Shown one piece after another: positions 14,998-23,451 of a stretch of DNA of 64,000 bases. A program made the translations under genes and the position numbers. Source of the stretch: a virus. The stretch is from positions 1-64,000 of IMG/VR virus record IMGVR_UViG_3300013093_000040; one strand, 5' to 3'. The notes under the pieces are model-generated. The model searched no databases, was not told the origin of the DNA, and saw only the letters and a list, made by a program, of their open reading frames with translations. How positions within the stretch are numbered: the first letter of the stretch is position 1; the number at the start of each line of letters is the position of its first letter.

Positions 14998-15531
14998 TTA
15001 TAAAAGCTTTTTATCCACAACCAAATACATTTTTTTGCGATTGAATTTTACTTTTTTATAATAAACTTCTCCATAAGATTCGTAGTACATAACGTTATTA
15101 ATTACTACTTTTATGCAATTTTTTGGAAGTTTCGGTACCATTGCACCGATCTGTGGTTCAATGACTGCGTATTGTCCATTTTGATCTTCCGTATAATAAA
15201 TGCCTTCGTAATAGTAATAATTCAAATTTTCCCACCTAAATGCCCAACAACCGCAAGGTAAATAACTTATAGAATAACCAAACGGTGGATATATCAAATT
15301 GTAATTAAAATCATAAAACAATCCAGATCTACAATAAAAAATTCTACCCCTGTAATTTTGATAAGCATAATTTCTATGATCTACTTCCCTAAATTCTTGA
15401 CCCCTATAAGAGTCTCTGCGCGGTTGAATTGTTGTGTACCTTGAATGATTTCCGTAAAATGCATGATTTCTTTGAGAAAATACAAGATTGATGAATAACA
15501 TCATCGCTAAAAATAATGTTAATTTTTTCAT
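14998..15531 (-). CDS. secreted DUF6515-like protein
   Basis: The 177-residue protein has a clear signal peptide MKKLTLFLAMMLFINLVFSQ, typical of Bacteroidota. The mature part is rich in Tyr, Arg and Asn. The conserved stretch GYSISYLPCGC...YYYYEGIYY and IGAMVPKLP matches DUF6515. Function unknown; secreted outside the inner membrane. It suggests capture from a Bacteroidota host. It is transcribed with the next upstream gene and has a terminator. Confidence 0.65.
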   Translation of the reverse strand: MKKLTLFLAMMLFINLVFSQRNHAFYGNHSRYTTIQPRRDSYRGQEFREVDHRNYAYQNYRGRIFYCRSGLFYDFNYNLIYPPFGYSISYLPCGCWAFRWENLNYYYYEGIYYTEDQNGQYAVIEPQIGAMVPKLPKNCIKVVINNVMYYESYGEVYYKKVKFNRKKMYLVVDKKLL

Positions 15532-15537
15532 GACTGT

Positions 15538-15882
15538 TTATTTTTTACTTTTTATTATTAATTCTCCAATGCACTCTATTTTTCCTAATAGTTTTTGAAA
15601 TTCCGACTGAGTCAATTTCAAATTTTCTCCTGCTTTGTACAATTGTTGTATCAATTTCTTGTACTCCAATTTTGAAATTTCCGGATCCATTTTTCCCGCT
15701 GTCGCTTTTTTGTAGTAAGGAAGTTTCACTGAAAAATGCTGGTAAGTCAGCATTGACGGCCCTCCTTTCTTCTTTGCGTCCTGAGCTATCTTCGTTGCTC
15801 CCTTGAGCCTCTTTTCGGAAAACTCCGTAAACGACTCCTCTTTCTCTAATTCTTCCGTTAATAATTTTTTGAGTTGTATCAT
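15538..15882 (-). CDS. lysine-rich protein with capsid-targeting-like leader
   Basis: The start at 15882 (MIQLKKLLTEELEKEES) is chosen because ATATTTATA lies six bases upstream. The 114-residue protein is basic and helical, with KKKGGPSMLTYQHFSVKLPYYKKA in the middle. The leader MIQLKKLLTE matches those of two other proteins in this window and ends in L-x-E. It overlaps the remnant of an NlpC/P60 gene in another frame. It may be a packaged internal protein (inference). Confidence 0.5.
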   Translation of the reverse strand: MIQLKKLLTEELEKEESFTEFSEKRLKGATKIAQDAKKKGGPSMLTYQHFSVKLPYYKKATAGKMDPEISKLEYKKLIQQLYKAGENLKLTQSEFQKLLGKIECIGELIIKSKK

Positions 15883-16339
15883 TGTATCTATAAATATTAC
15901 TAACAATCACTCCCCTGTAATGAGTTTTATAAAATGATTGTGAAAGATCACTAACCACAACCCAGCGTTTTCTACTTGATGCATTAACGAATTTATTATT
16001 TCCCAAATATATTCCGCAGTGCCATTTACTAGGTGATCTTGGACTTCTAAAAAATACTATGTCCCCCACCATCAAATCTTTCTTTTTAACTCTTTTCGTG
16101 AATTTGTATTGTTGAGTGCAAGATCTCGGAATTCCTATATTATAAACATCACAATATAACCTTTGAGAAAATCCAGAACAATCTATTCCTGTTTCCTTAA
16201 TACCGCCTTATTTGTAAGGTCTACCAACCCAAGTATTTACGAAAGCATTTAGGGTAGAATCTTCGGTATAAAGTTTGGCCTTTTTACCCATCGACACTAG
16301 GTCTATTAACAAAAATATTATTATGTATAATAATTTCAT
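15545..16339 (-). pseudogene. NlpC/P60-type peptidoglycan peptidase with an in-frame TAA
   Basis: ATG at 16337-16339 starts a signal-like MKLLYIIIFLLIDLVS. The frame reaches WVGRPYK, then TAA at 16208-16210, then continues GG...DCSGFSQ (catalytic Cys), LMVGDIVFF and KWHCGIYLG (catalytic His). NlpC/P60 proteins have Tyr at exactly this place (PYKYGG), so TAT/TAC to TAA is the simplest explanation. The frame then overlaps the 15538-15882 gene. It may be dead, read through, or a sequence error. Confidence 0.7.
15889..15897 (-). promoter_or_regulatory. ATATTTATA element at the 15882 start
   Basis: It lies six bases before the ATG chosen for the MIQLKKLL protein and fixes that start over an upstream in-frame TTG/ATG region. 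Confidence 0.45.
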
Positions 16340-16430
16340 GAGCTGTATTTTTTTTCTGTTTTTTCATATCACCAAACTTAATTTTTTCCATTTAAAAGCA
16401 CTCTTATCGTTTAAAAACAGTAATTCAAAA

Positions 16431-17198
16431 TTATTTTATTAAAGATATCGTCCAAAAATCCGAAGCTAATTGTGAATTGCACAAATAATCAGCAGGAATT
16501 TTAAAATATCCTCCCATTCCCCAATCTTCCCCCCAAGAATTCCTCATTAAAAAGGTATCTTCATTCATATCGTACCCAACCACCGCAATAGCATGTCCGC
16601 CCTTAAATTTTTCATTTGGGCCTGGCATGGGAACATTTCCAGTTTGAGCAACATCGTCGCTCATAAAACTTTCGTACACCTTAATTCCGCAACTTATGGG
16701 ATATCCCTCCATAAGACCATTAACGACTAATTGTTTATCGGTATTGTCTATGTATTTATACTGAAGCGCTTCAAATTGAAGAGCGGAATTTATGGATTCT
16801 TGAGTGGGTTTTACAGAGAATTTTGAAGTATTGTAAGGCCACAAATCTTCGTTAGGAACTCCCATGCTGGCCACTACCTTGATTCCGTCTCTTATTACAG
16901 CTCCAGAATCAGTATCAACTGTGCCCTCCATCAATCTCTCAAAGTAGTATATGAACAATCTAGAAGGCTGAAATACGCCCAGATCGCTCTGCGTGTGCTT
17001 ATTGAGAAGATCAAATTGTACTAAAAAGGATATTGAATTTGCTGTACAAGCACCCAATTCGAATTGGTTGTACGGCTTTGGGACTGAAAATGTTTCCAGT
17101 AAATTAACAGACTTAATTGGCTTAAGAAGTTCTATGCTGAATTTCACGTCCCTATCGTCGGGTTCTTGTGGAATCCAACCAAAGTTGTATTTTAGCAT
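16431..17198 (-). CDS. papain-like (C1) cysteine peptidase
   Basis: The 255-residue protein has a full papain triad: oxyanion Gln45 and Cys51 in NQFELGACTANS, His202 in GGHAIAVVGYD, and Asn220 in MRNSWGEDWGMGGYF. It has no signal peptide or propeptide and so would act in the cytoplasm or be packaged. It could process phage or host proteins during infection. C1 peptidases are unusual for phages. The substrate cannot be inferred. Confidence 0.85.
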   Translation of the reverse strand: MLKYNFGWIPQEPDDRDVKFSIELLKPIKSVNLLETFSVPKPYNQFELGACTANSISFLVQFDLLNKHTQSDLGVFQPSRLFIYYFERLMEGTVDTDSGAVIRDGIKVVASMGVPNEDLWPYNTSKFSVKPTQESINSALQFEALQYKYIDNTDKQLVVNGLMEGYPISCGIKVYESFMSDDVAQTGNVPMPGPNEKFKGGHAIAVVGYDMNEDTFLMRNSWGEDWGMGGYFKIPADYLCNSQLASDFWTISLIK

Positions 17199-17209
17199 TT
17201 TTATATAGT

Positions 17210-18085
17210 TTAAAGTTTATTAAAAATAATTTGCAACCATATTATCCAATGCTCTTTTCTTTTTTTGTGATGATGTTTATACCCTGGGGTAACTATTGGA
17301 TTTTTTGTTTCTTGAACAGAACTACTTAATTTTATATTTTCTTCGGGTTTTTCAATTTTTTTAGCTTGGGCAAATTCGGCGGTTTTTCTACCGTACCAAT
17401 TTTTACCCATGTCTTTTAAATTTAAATTTTCACTATCCAAATGAATACAAATTAATTCCGGTAATAGAATTCTCTTGCTTCTTGGAAATGATTTTGAGTG
17501 TAAAACATCAGTTCTGTCTGCTCCCACTCCATAAATTGGATATTGATGTACATTTGATACATTTGGATTCCACATCTGAAAATATCCAATTGGTTCGTAA
17601 CCATCTTCCATGTATTCTGCTATTCTAACTCCCATTTCAAAAACCGTTGGATGAACATATATCCAACCTGTATGAGTTTGATTTGGATTAGATATGTGAT
17701 CTTGCCAAGCTTCGTAAGTTGGGCACATCATTCTATCAATAGAATACATAGAATCCTTTAACAGATGCTTATTCAATCTTTCAAGAATAATTCTAGTTAA
17801 GGGCGGAAGGTATATATCCGCGTCCATTTGAATGACCCAATCAGAAAGATCTAATTTTTTTAGTCCTTCATTAATTCCCCTAGCTTTATTAAAAACCCCA
17901 CCGTCTTCGTAAAATATATCTGTTACTACACACTCTACGTGATAATAATCACATAAATTTTTTGTGCGGATATCTTTCGAATCAGTCACAACAACAACTT
18001 TATCAAAAAATTGTTTGTTTGTCGGTAACGTATGAGCTAAAAAATCTGCGTAATTTACACAAATTATTATAGCTTCTAATTTCAT
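17210..18085 (-). CDS. GT-A type glycosyltransferase
   Basis: The 291-residue protein opens MKLEAIIICVNYADFLAHTLP and has the metal-binding DAD in SDWVIQMDADIYLPP (about residues 82-96). A GVFNKARGINEGL motif, seen in family 2 enzymes, precedes it. The basic C-terminus HHHKKRKEHW and a final hydrophobic WIIWLQIIF may bind membrane. It probably glycosylates a surface or virion target. Confidence 0.7.
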   Translation of the reverse strand: MKLEAIIICVNYADFLAHTLPTNKQFFDKVVVVTDSKDIRTKNLCDYYHVECVVTDIFYEDGGVFNKARGINEGLKKLDLSDWVIQMDADIYLPPLTRIILERLNKHLLKDSMYSIDRMMCPTYEAWQDHISNPNQTHTGWIYVHPTVFEMGVRIAEYMEDGYEPIGYFQMWNPNVSNVHQYPIYGVGADRTDVLHSKSFPRSKRILLPELICIHLDSENLNLKDMGKNWYGRKTAEFAQAKKIEKPEENIKLSSSVQETKNPIVTPGYKHHHKKRKEHWIIWLQIIFNKL

Positions 18086-18129
18086 GAGATAAACATATTT
18101 TTTTCTTCTATAAATATGTTTATCTCATG
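18083..18129 (-). repeat. 18-bp perfect inverted repeat covering a start codon
   Basis: Arms 18083-18100 and 18112-18129 are perfect complements with an 11-nt loop. The lower arm contains the ATG of the 18085 glycosyltransferase, and the ATATTTATA element lies in the loop and upper arm. In RNA it would hide the start codon. Confidence 0.85.
18109..18117 (-). promoter_or_regulatory. ATATTTATA element upstream of the 18085 start
   Basis: It is 23 bases before ATG and lies inside the inverted repeat. Confidence 0.4.
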
Positions 18130-18149
18130 GTTAGTAATGTTAACTTTAG

Positions 18150-18395
18150 TTATTTAGCAACAGCCCAAAAAGCTCTTAAATTTCCGTCAACTTTGATCAA
18201 AGAATCGTATTGTTTTTTTGTAATTTCTTTATCAAAATTCCACTTTTCCCATTCAACGCTACCCGCTGATACAACTACGCAAGTTAAAGTTACTGGGAAC
18301 ATACTCGTAGGATTAAATAAAGTTGCTGCCCAAGGGATGCTAATGATAGCACCGCTGGCTCCTCCGTAAAATAAAACCTTATTGGATTTTTTCAA
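18150..18395 (-). CDS. small membrane protein, possibly continuation of the upstream lipoprotein gene
   Basis: An 81-codon frame from TTG at 18395 starts KKSNKVLFYGGASGAIISIPW, a likely membrane segment, and ends in a polar helical tail. It is in the same frame as the preceding lipoprotein gene, separated only by TGA at 18405-18407 and three codons. It may be a separate TTG-started gene or the second half of one gene split by a stop. Confidence 0.4.
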   Translation of the reverse strand: MKKSNKVLFYGGASGAIISIPWAATLFNPTSMFPVTLTCVVVSAGSVEWEKWNFDKEITKKQYDSLIKVDGNLRAFWAVAK

Positions 18396-18404
18396 TGCTT
18401 GTGA

Positions 18405-18602
18405 TCAAGTAGGGCTCACTACGTACAGTGTATCGTACACCGGAGTTGGATGATTATTGACAATTCTAGTAGTATCGTATCTTACTGGGCTTTGCGATAG
18501 ATACGAACTTTGAATTTTGTTGTTGTAAGTTACTTTGCAAGATGTCACAACCAGAAAAGCTAACGTCAAAAATAGCAGTCCTAAATTTTGGATTTTTTTC
18601 AT
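18405..18602 (-). CDS. small lipoprotein
   Basis: The 65-residue protein starts MKKIQNLGLLFLTLAFLVVTSC, a signal peptide with a lipobox (V-T-S-C, Cys at 22). The mature part is short and polar (KVTYNNKIQSSYL). It would be lipidated at the membrane. The stop is TGA, and the frame continues into the next gene. Confidence 0.6.
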   Translation of the reverse strand: MKKIQNLGLLFLTLAFLVVTSCKVTYNNKIQSSYLSQSPVRYDTTRIVNNHPTPVYDTLYVVSPT

Positions 18603-18631
18603 TTTTTGATTTTTTATTTATTAATTGTTTG

Positions 18632-18865
18632 TTAATACGTTAGAGTAATTTCTTTTGTGTTGAAGTAAGTAACTGTTTTGTCTTTATGAATTACACTCAA
18701 TCTAAAATAATGATGATCAGGACTAGTTCTACCTCGTCTTGCTGCATCAATTACAGAAGAATTTGAATTGTTCAATGCTGAATTATCTTTTGTGCACGAT
18801 AATAAAGTCATTATTAAGACAATCGGTATTATTGTAAACAATTTATTATTTTTTTTATAGGACAT
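18632..18865 (-). CDS. lipoprotein with a fibronectin-like C-terminal fragment
   Basis: ATG at 18863-18865 gives MSYKKNNKLFTIIPIVLIM and TLLSC, a signal peptide with lipobox (Cys at about 25). The C-terminus HHYFRLSVIHKDKTVTYF resembles the final strands of fibronectin-like domains in Bacteroidota secreted proteins (Y-x-RL-x-x-x-D-x-DG). The upstream frame is open into the broken beta-helix gene, so it may once have been part of a larger protein. Confidence 0.45.
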   Translation of the reverse strand: MSYKKNNKLFTIIPIVLIMTLLSCTKDNSALNNSNSSVIDAARRGRTSPDHHYFRLSVIHKDKTVTYFNTKEITLTY

Positions 18866-20456
18866 GCACAATATTAATACCCCGAATCCCGCAATTACAA
18901 CAACTGCGGTCACTGGTTTAAATGTATAATACAGTGGGCCATAATTTATACTAGATGTAGAAGTACCATTTTTTGCAGACGAAATTACTGTTTGATATCT
19001 CACCCAAGTACTATTATCTGACGAAGAATCTATAACCCAAACGCTATCATTTCCCTCTCTGGTTGCTGTTCAAGTAAATTTAATACGACCCGTAGAGTCA
19101 TTGACGGCCACTAACGTTGCTAAAGTAGTATCGTTAACATTGGGTGGAGGGGGGAGGCGGATTAGAAATCCCATAAGATATGGCACCTAAATCCAAAGTT
19201 GCTAAATTACCTTATAGATCAGTAGTTCTCCATGGCAAAGCAATTCCGGCGTTTATTGCGGGGCTTCCCGCCACCAATTTACCCGTAGTAGGATCCAACA
19301 CACCGATTGATGGTGCGCTAACGAGATTATTACTATACACCACAGGATCCGATGATGCATTATAGACGTCATTTCCTGCGTCCTGAGAGGTAACGTTTAA
19401 ATTATTATAAACATAATACGTTGATCCCGGGTGAGGAAATATGACTGCTGCTGCAGTGGTATACATAATAGGATCTATATTCCCAAGTTGTGTGTTGTTG
19501 CATATATACGCATTGGCTGCTGTAGCAGAACCACCGATATTGCTACTACTTGCTCTGATGTCAACGACTCCGTAACAAGTAGTATTCATTTTTAAGTTAT
19601 TGTACACATATGTTGTGCCTGTTCCATTTATAGAAATTGATTCAAGTCTTGCAACGTATCCCCACAAAGAAAATCCATTCATGATAATTGAACTAACACT
19701 TCCATATCCACCCACCCTTATCATACTGATATCACCACTGGCATAACTATCAGTACCGCTTACTGTCCAATTGTGGAAATTATAATTCCACATGTTATAA
19801 CCAGATACGAGTCCGTCTACTGTTGTCTGATTTTGGATTTGTGCATTATATATTTGTAAGCCAAAAGTAGATGAATGAAATGTTGTAGTTGCATCCCAAG
19901 TTCCGTATAAAATATGGGCACTATTACTCATTGAAAAATTTGCTAGCGTAAATTGATTAAACATCAATGTACCACTATCAGATAAATTCCAAGTTCCACC
20001 CTGACTACCACTGAAATCTATTAGATCTCCTGTACCTACGGTTTGAAAATATTGAATGCTTGAATGATCGGCTACGTGTCCGGATCCCACTTAAAATACG
20101 TTTCCGCTGTAAGTGAAATTAAATCCATACGTTACTCCAGAAGTCCCATTACCCATCATATTAACGTAACTCCACGGACCTATATTTACGGCTCCAGTAC
20201 AATTAACTACACCATTATTAATAATAGTAACATGATTAATATTGGTTAAAGTGATATTGGAATAAGTACCTCCATCAATCACCAATACATCCCCTGGATT
20301 GATCAAAGTACCATTGTAATTCATGCTTGTTAGGGATACTGTTCCTGAGCCAGATCCTATAATCACTGTATTAGCTATAGAGTAGACCGACATCAGTGAA
20401 AATAACGCAAATAATACTCCCTTTTTTATTGCATTTTTAATTTTTAAAAAGTACAT
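18866..20456 (-). pseudogene. secreted beta-helix repeat protein, broken by three stops and a frameshift
   Basis: From ATG 20456 a signal peptide (FALFSLMSVYSIANT) leads into repeats of N-rich right-handed beta-helix type. The same frame is cut by TAA at 20091-20093 after SGNVF and continues VGSGHVADHSS for nearly 300 codons to LPWRTTDL, then TAA at 19212-19214, then GNLATLDLGAISYG. The frame shifts at a C6 run (about 19150-19160) and continues to TGA at 19070-19072 inside KFT-stop-TATREG, then to VWVIDSSSDNSTW. Tyr or Lys, Tyr and Trp would fit the three stops. The sequence is otherwise well conserved. Confidence 0.6.
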
Positions 20457-20479
20457 ATTTTTAGTTTTAATTTAAAAAA

Positions 20480-20785
20480 TCAACAATCGTCCTCTACGAC
20501 AGATTCAAAAAATTTTATCAATTTTGGGTCTATCATGCGTAATTTTTCTTCAGGTACAAAATTACAAAGCGTTAATTTTTTGAAAGAAAACAGCATAATG
20601 TTTCTACTTGGAAGAATCACATTAGTTGAATTACCAAAAACATATTGTGCAAAATTTAAAAAACATTGCAATTTATAATTTCTCATGTGTAAATATACAC
20701 CAGAAATCAAAATGATAATCAGCACTGTATTAGACAGTGCCAATTGCCAATTATTCAATTCTACGAACAGTGAGTAATTATTCAC
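20480..20785 (-). CDS. small membrane protein of unknown function
   Basis: The 101-residue protein has one transmembrane segment, ALSNTVLIIILISGVYL, near residues 16-32, and a polar C-terminal part ending FFESVVEDDC. It lies between fragments of secreted proteins. I do not recognise a family. Confidence 0.4.
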   Translation of the reverse strand: MNNYSLFVELNNWQLALSNTVLIIILISGVYLHMRNYKLQCFLNFAQYVFGNSTNVILPSRNIMLFSFKKLTLCNFVPEEKLRMIDPKLIKFFESVVEDDC

Positions 20786-20790
20786 AATTT

Positions 20791-21270
20791 TTATTTTTTA
20801 CTGTAGGTATCTTTCAATTCATATTGGGAAGGCTGATTATTTGGAATTACTATTGCAATTGTGTAATAATTTACAGCATCTTCTGATCTTTGAATTTCGA
20901 ATCTATTTAAATTTGATTCCATTAAAGTTTTCCAACTAATAAACTTATCCCCGTTAATGCTCCTTGTAGCTCTAAAATAAGAAAGTACTACTGGCATTGC
21001 GCGGCATTTAGAATCATCTGGATGTTTGCAGCAATAGGATGTATTGTCATCGCCTTCAGAAGAGCCATCTAATACACCGTCGCCTGAATTTTTTACAATC
21101 GTTATTGTATGATTAATTGAATTAGGCGAAATTTGTTCAATTTCTTGATAAGGTGCTACGTAAGATACAGTACTATACGTAGTAGAGTCATTATTATCGA
21201 TTACTGCTAACCTATAATAATGTTGGGAGTCCTTAACTGTTATAAAATTGTTGGTGGTTTGACATGGGAT
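20791..21270 (-). pseudogene. fragment of a Bacteroidota-type secreted protein (fibronectin-like modules)
   Basis: An open frame of about 160 codons without an ATG until 20997 reads HYYRLAVIDNNDSTTYS near its start and MPVVLSYFRATRSINGDKFI and ISWKTLMESNLNRFEIQRS later, ending KDTYSKK. These are the end of one and the start of another fibronectin-like module typical of type IX-secreted proteins (LPV-x-L-x-x-F...W-x-T-x-x-E-x-N). It begins and ends in mid-domain, so it is debris of a larger gene. Confidence 0.6.
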
Positions 21271-21686
21271 TTAATAATTTCTCGGTTATTTTTTAATACC
21301 CTATTCACCCTAATACAATAATCCTTTACTTCAGAATATTTTTTATTTAAATATCGAATGTAAGAAGCTCTATTATGAATATGATATGTTTTAAATATAT
21401 AATCCTGATACAATTTATAGTCCTCTACTGATCTCATCCAAGTATCATACATAGCATACTTATGAAATTCTCCAATAGCTTTTGTTTTTCTCTTTTTTGG
21501 AAGTCGCATGCCAAATACATTGTGATTAATTGTGGATAATTTGCTCTTTAAATCCCCAGATTCCAACATACATTGGGCAAATACCAAATCTGGATATTTA
21601 ATTCCATAACTTTTTATTGTATTGTACGCATTTTCTTTATTCATGGGTAAAGCAAACATGTGTAACATCAGTACTAGATTAAGCAT
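21240..21686 (-). CDS. glucosaminidase-like peptidoglycan hydrolase
   Basis: The 148-residue protein has a short hydrophobic N-terminus and a glycoside hydrolase 73-like core: YPDLVFAQCMLESGDL (probable catalytic Glu), TINHNVFGMRLPKK, and YDTWMRSVEDYKLYQDYI. This arrangement is common in Bacteroidota and their phages. It would cut the glycan chains of peptidoglycan, possibly as a lysis or entry enzyme. It overlaps the fibronectin-like fragment by about 30 bases. Confidence 0.65.
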   Translation of the reverse strand: MLNLVLMLHMFALPMNKENAYNTIKSYGIKYPDLVFAQCMLESGDLKSKLSTINHNVFGMRLPKKRKTKAIGEFHKYAMYDTWMRSVEDYKLYQDYIFKTYHIHNRASYIRYLNKKYSEVKDYCIRVNRVLKNNREIIKSHVKPPTIL

Positions 21687-21709
21687 AACTACTTTTTTTA
21701 ATTAAAAAA

Positions 21710-22174
21710 TTATTTTAGATTTACTCCATCGTAAACTAAAACGAAACCAATCCTATTAACAATCCAATATCTGGCGGCGTCTATCACATAGAAATACCAT
21801 CTCTTTTTTTGAAAGAGATTTATTTTTAAAGCAACCGACCCAGACATTCCGAGATGTTCAACCAATCTTGTTGCATGATAACCATCAGTAAATGCGACGA
21901 AAACACTAGAAGATCCTATAAATTTTTCACCATTTGATTCTACACCATTTTTCCACTTATTAGTCCAACTTATGGCTGGATTCCAAAATTTATCGTTGGC
22001 GTTTGGAAAAATTTTCTTGAAATTTGAGTATCTATACTCTAGAGTTTGATTCAATCCATCCGCCATTCCGGAAACAAACATGGCAGCAAATGATGGCACT
22101 TCTTTTTTAGATAAAATTTGTGAACTTACACAAATTGGAAGTAATAAAAATAGTAGAATTTTTAATTTTATCAT
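21710..22174 (-). CDS. secreted protein of unknown function
   Basis: The start at 22174 gives a signal peptide MIKLKILLFLLLPICVSSQ, with the Bacteroidota-type SSQ end. The mature 135 residues include FWNPAISWTNKWKNG and SSSVFVAFTDGYHATRL, then a hydrophobic C-terminal half. I recall similar proteins from Bacteroidota but no function. A longer upstream start exists but would spoil the signal peptide. Confidence 0.55.
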   Translation of the reverse strand: MIKLKILLFLLLPICVSSQILSKKEVPSFAAMFVSGMADGLNQTLEYRYSNFKKIFPNANDKFWNPAISWTNKWKNGVESNGEKFIGSSSVFVAFTDGYHATRLVEHLGMSGSVALKINLFQKKRWYFYVIDAARYWIVNRIGFVLVYDGVNLK

Positions 22175-22248
22175 AGCCTTTATTAAATTTTGTCTAGGTA
22201 AATGTAACAATCATTTTATAAAAGTAGAAATTTATTTTTCAAGTGTTA

Positions 22249-22989
22249 TTAAAAATGATTAACAGACACAGAACCATCTAAATGCACCAATATTGCAGAT
22301 TTATTTTCTACCCAATCACCACTATTTAAATAATGATATCCAGAAATACTTCTGTCAGAGGGAGAATGTATATGACCGCACATAACGCCTTGACAACCAT
22401 TGTATTGAGCCATTTTTATTGCTGTTGATTCGAAATCGTTTATATAATTTAAAGCCGCTTTAACTCCCGCTTTTATTTTTTGAGATATCGATTGGTAAGA
22501 TAATCCCCTCCAAGCTCTGTATTTATTGTACCACCTATTCAACCAAAGTGCAAAATCGTACCCAATGGATCCCAATTTTGAAAGCCACTTATATTTTGTG
22601 ATGAATACATCTATGACGTCTCCGTGAAATATATAATACCTATCGTTAACAAAATGATCAGAATCCGCCCACCTCTCGACGTTAAGAACATAATCTTCGA
22701 CGATCTCTATACGACCGAAACAAGACCCAACAAAATCCTTCAAAAAATCATCATGATTTCCCCTAACCCATATCACTCGAGTGTGATTGGACAATTTTAA
22801 AATTTTTGATATAACTTTAGTGTGATGTTTTTTCCACTTTGCTCCTCGATTGATCGCCCAACCATCTATAATATCCCCATTAAGAATCAATAATTCTGTT
22901 GGATTTTCTTTTAAAAATTTTACAAATTCCTTTGCTTTTGAATCCTTAGTTCCCAAATGAAGATCGGACACTATAATGGCTTTGTACAT
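22249..22989 (-). CDS. calcineurin-like metallophosphoesterase, LpxH-like
   Basis: The 246-residue protein has all metallophosphoesterase blocks: SDLHLG (residue 8), NGDIIDG (residue 37), RGNHDD (about 75), FHGD (about 120) and CGHIHS (about 205). The layout resembles UDP-2,3-diacylglucosamine hydrolases. It might alter lipid A precursors or another phosphate ester. It neighbours glycosyltransferase genes, so a role in cell-surface change is plausible. Confidence 0.75.
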   Translation of the reverse strand: MYKAIIVSDLHLGTKDSKAKEFVKFLKENPTELLILNGDIIDGWAINRGAKWKKHHTKVISKILKLSNHTRVIWVRGNHDDFLKDFVGSCFGRIEIVEDYVLNVERWADSDHFVNDRYYIFHGDVIDVFITKYKWLSKLGSIGYDFALWLNRWYNKYRAWRGLSYQSISQKIKAGVKAALNYINDFESTAIKMAQYNGCQGVMCGHIHSPSDRSISGYHYLNSGDWVENKSAILVHLDGSVSVNHF

Positions 22990-23451
22990 TTAGGATTGTG
23001 TTTTCTTTGTTATGGTTATTTCGTTGTCCCCTGATTTCTTAAAATCGTATTTGGAGCGATCAACATATTTACTAAGTATTGCTTGATACACTCTGAACCT
23101 TTTTGAATCGTGATCCATTTTTTCTCGATCTTCTTCGCTTTTGGATGCCTGTATTTTTAATTTTTTTATCTTATTATCAAACTTACTCAAAAAGTCCTTC
23201 ACAATATCAGAAACCGTTGATATTACGGCTACTGAATTGCCTTCGTTAGTCATAGAGCTTGGATCTGATCCCCATGGGGCAAATGTTACCAAATAAGTGC
23301 CGTCTTCTTCTGGATCGAATATAACTAAGTAGTCTGTACCGGACTCGGTTTTAAATTCATAAATAACTTTTCCGCTATTCATTTCGCCTCTAGATCTCCA
23401 CTTTAATGGTCGATCCAGTAATTCTTTTAATAAATTAGTTAGTCTTATCGT
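22990..23451 (-). CDS. phage protein with capsid-targeting-like leader, apparent ACG start
   Basis: From ATG 23382 the protein has 130 residues, but the frame is open back to the previous stop. ACG at 23449-23451 followed by IRLTNLLKELLDRP gives the same leader as two other proteins here (MI-x-L-x2-LL-x-E), so the true start is likely there. The body has YEFKTESGTDYLVIFDPEEDG and a lysine-rich helical C-terminal part. It is translationally adjacent to the glycosyltransferase. The ACG may be a real rare start, a mutation or an error. Confidence 0.55.
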   Translation of the reverse strand, partial: TIRLTNLLKELLDRPLKWRSRGEMNSGKVIYEFKTESGTDYLVIFDPEEDGTYLVTFAPWGSDPSSMTNEGNSVAVISTVSDIVKDFLSKFDNKIKKLKIQASKSEEDREKMDHDSKRFRVYQAILSKYVDRSKYDFKKSGDNEITITKKTQS

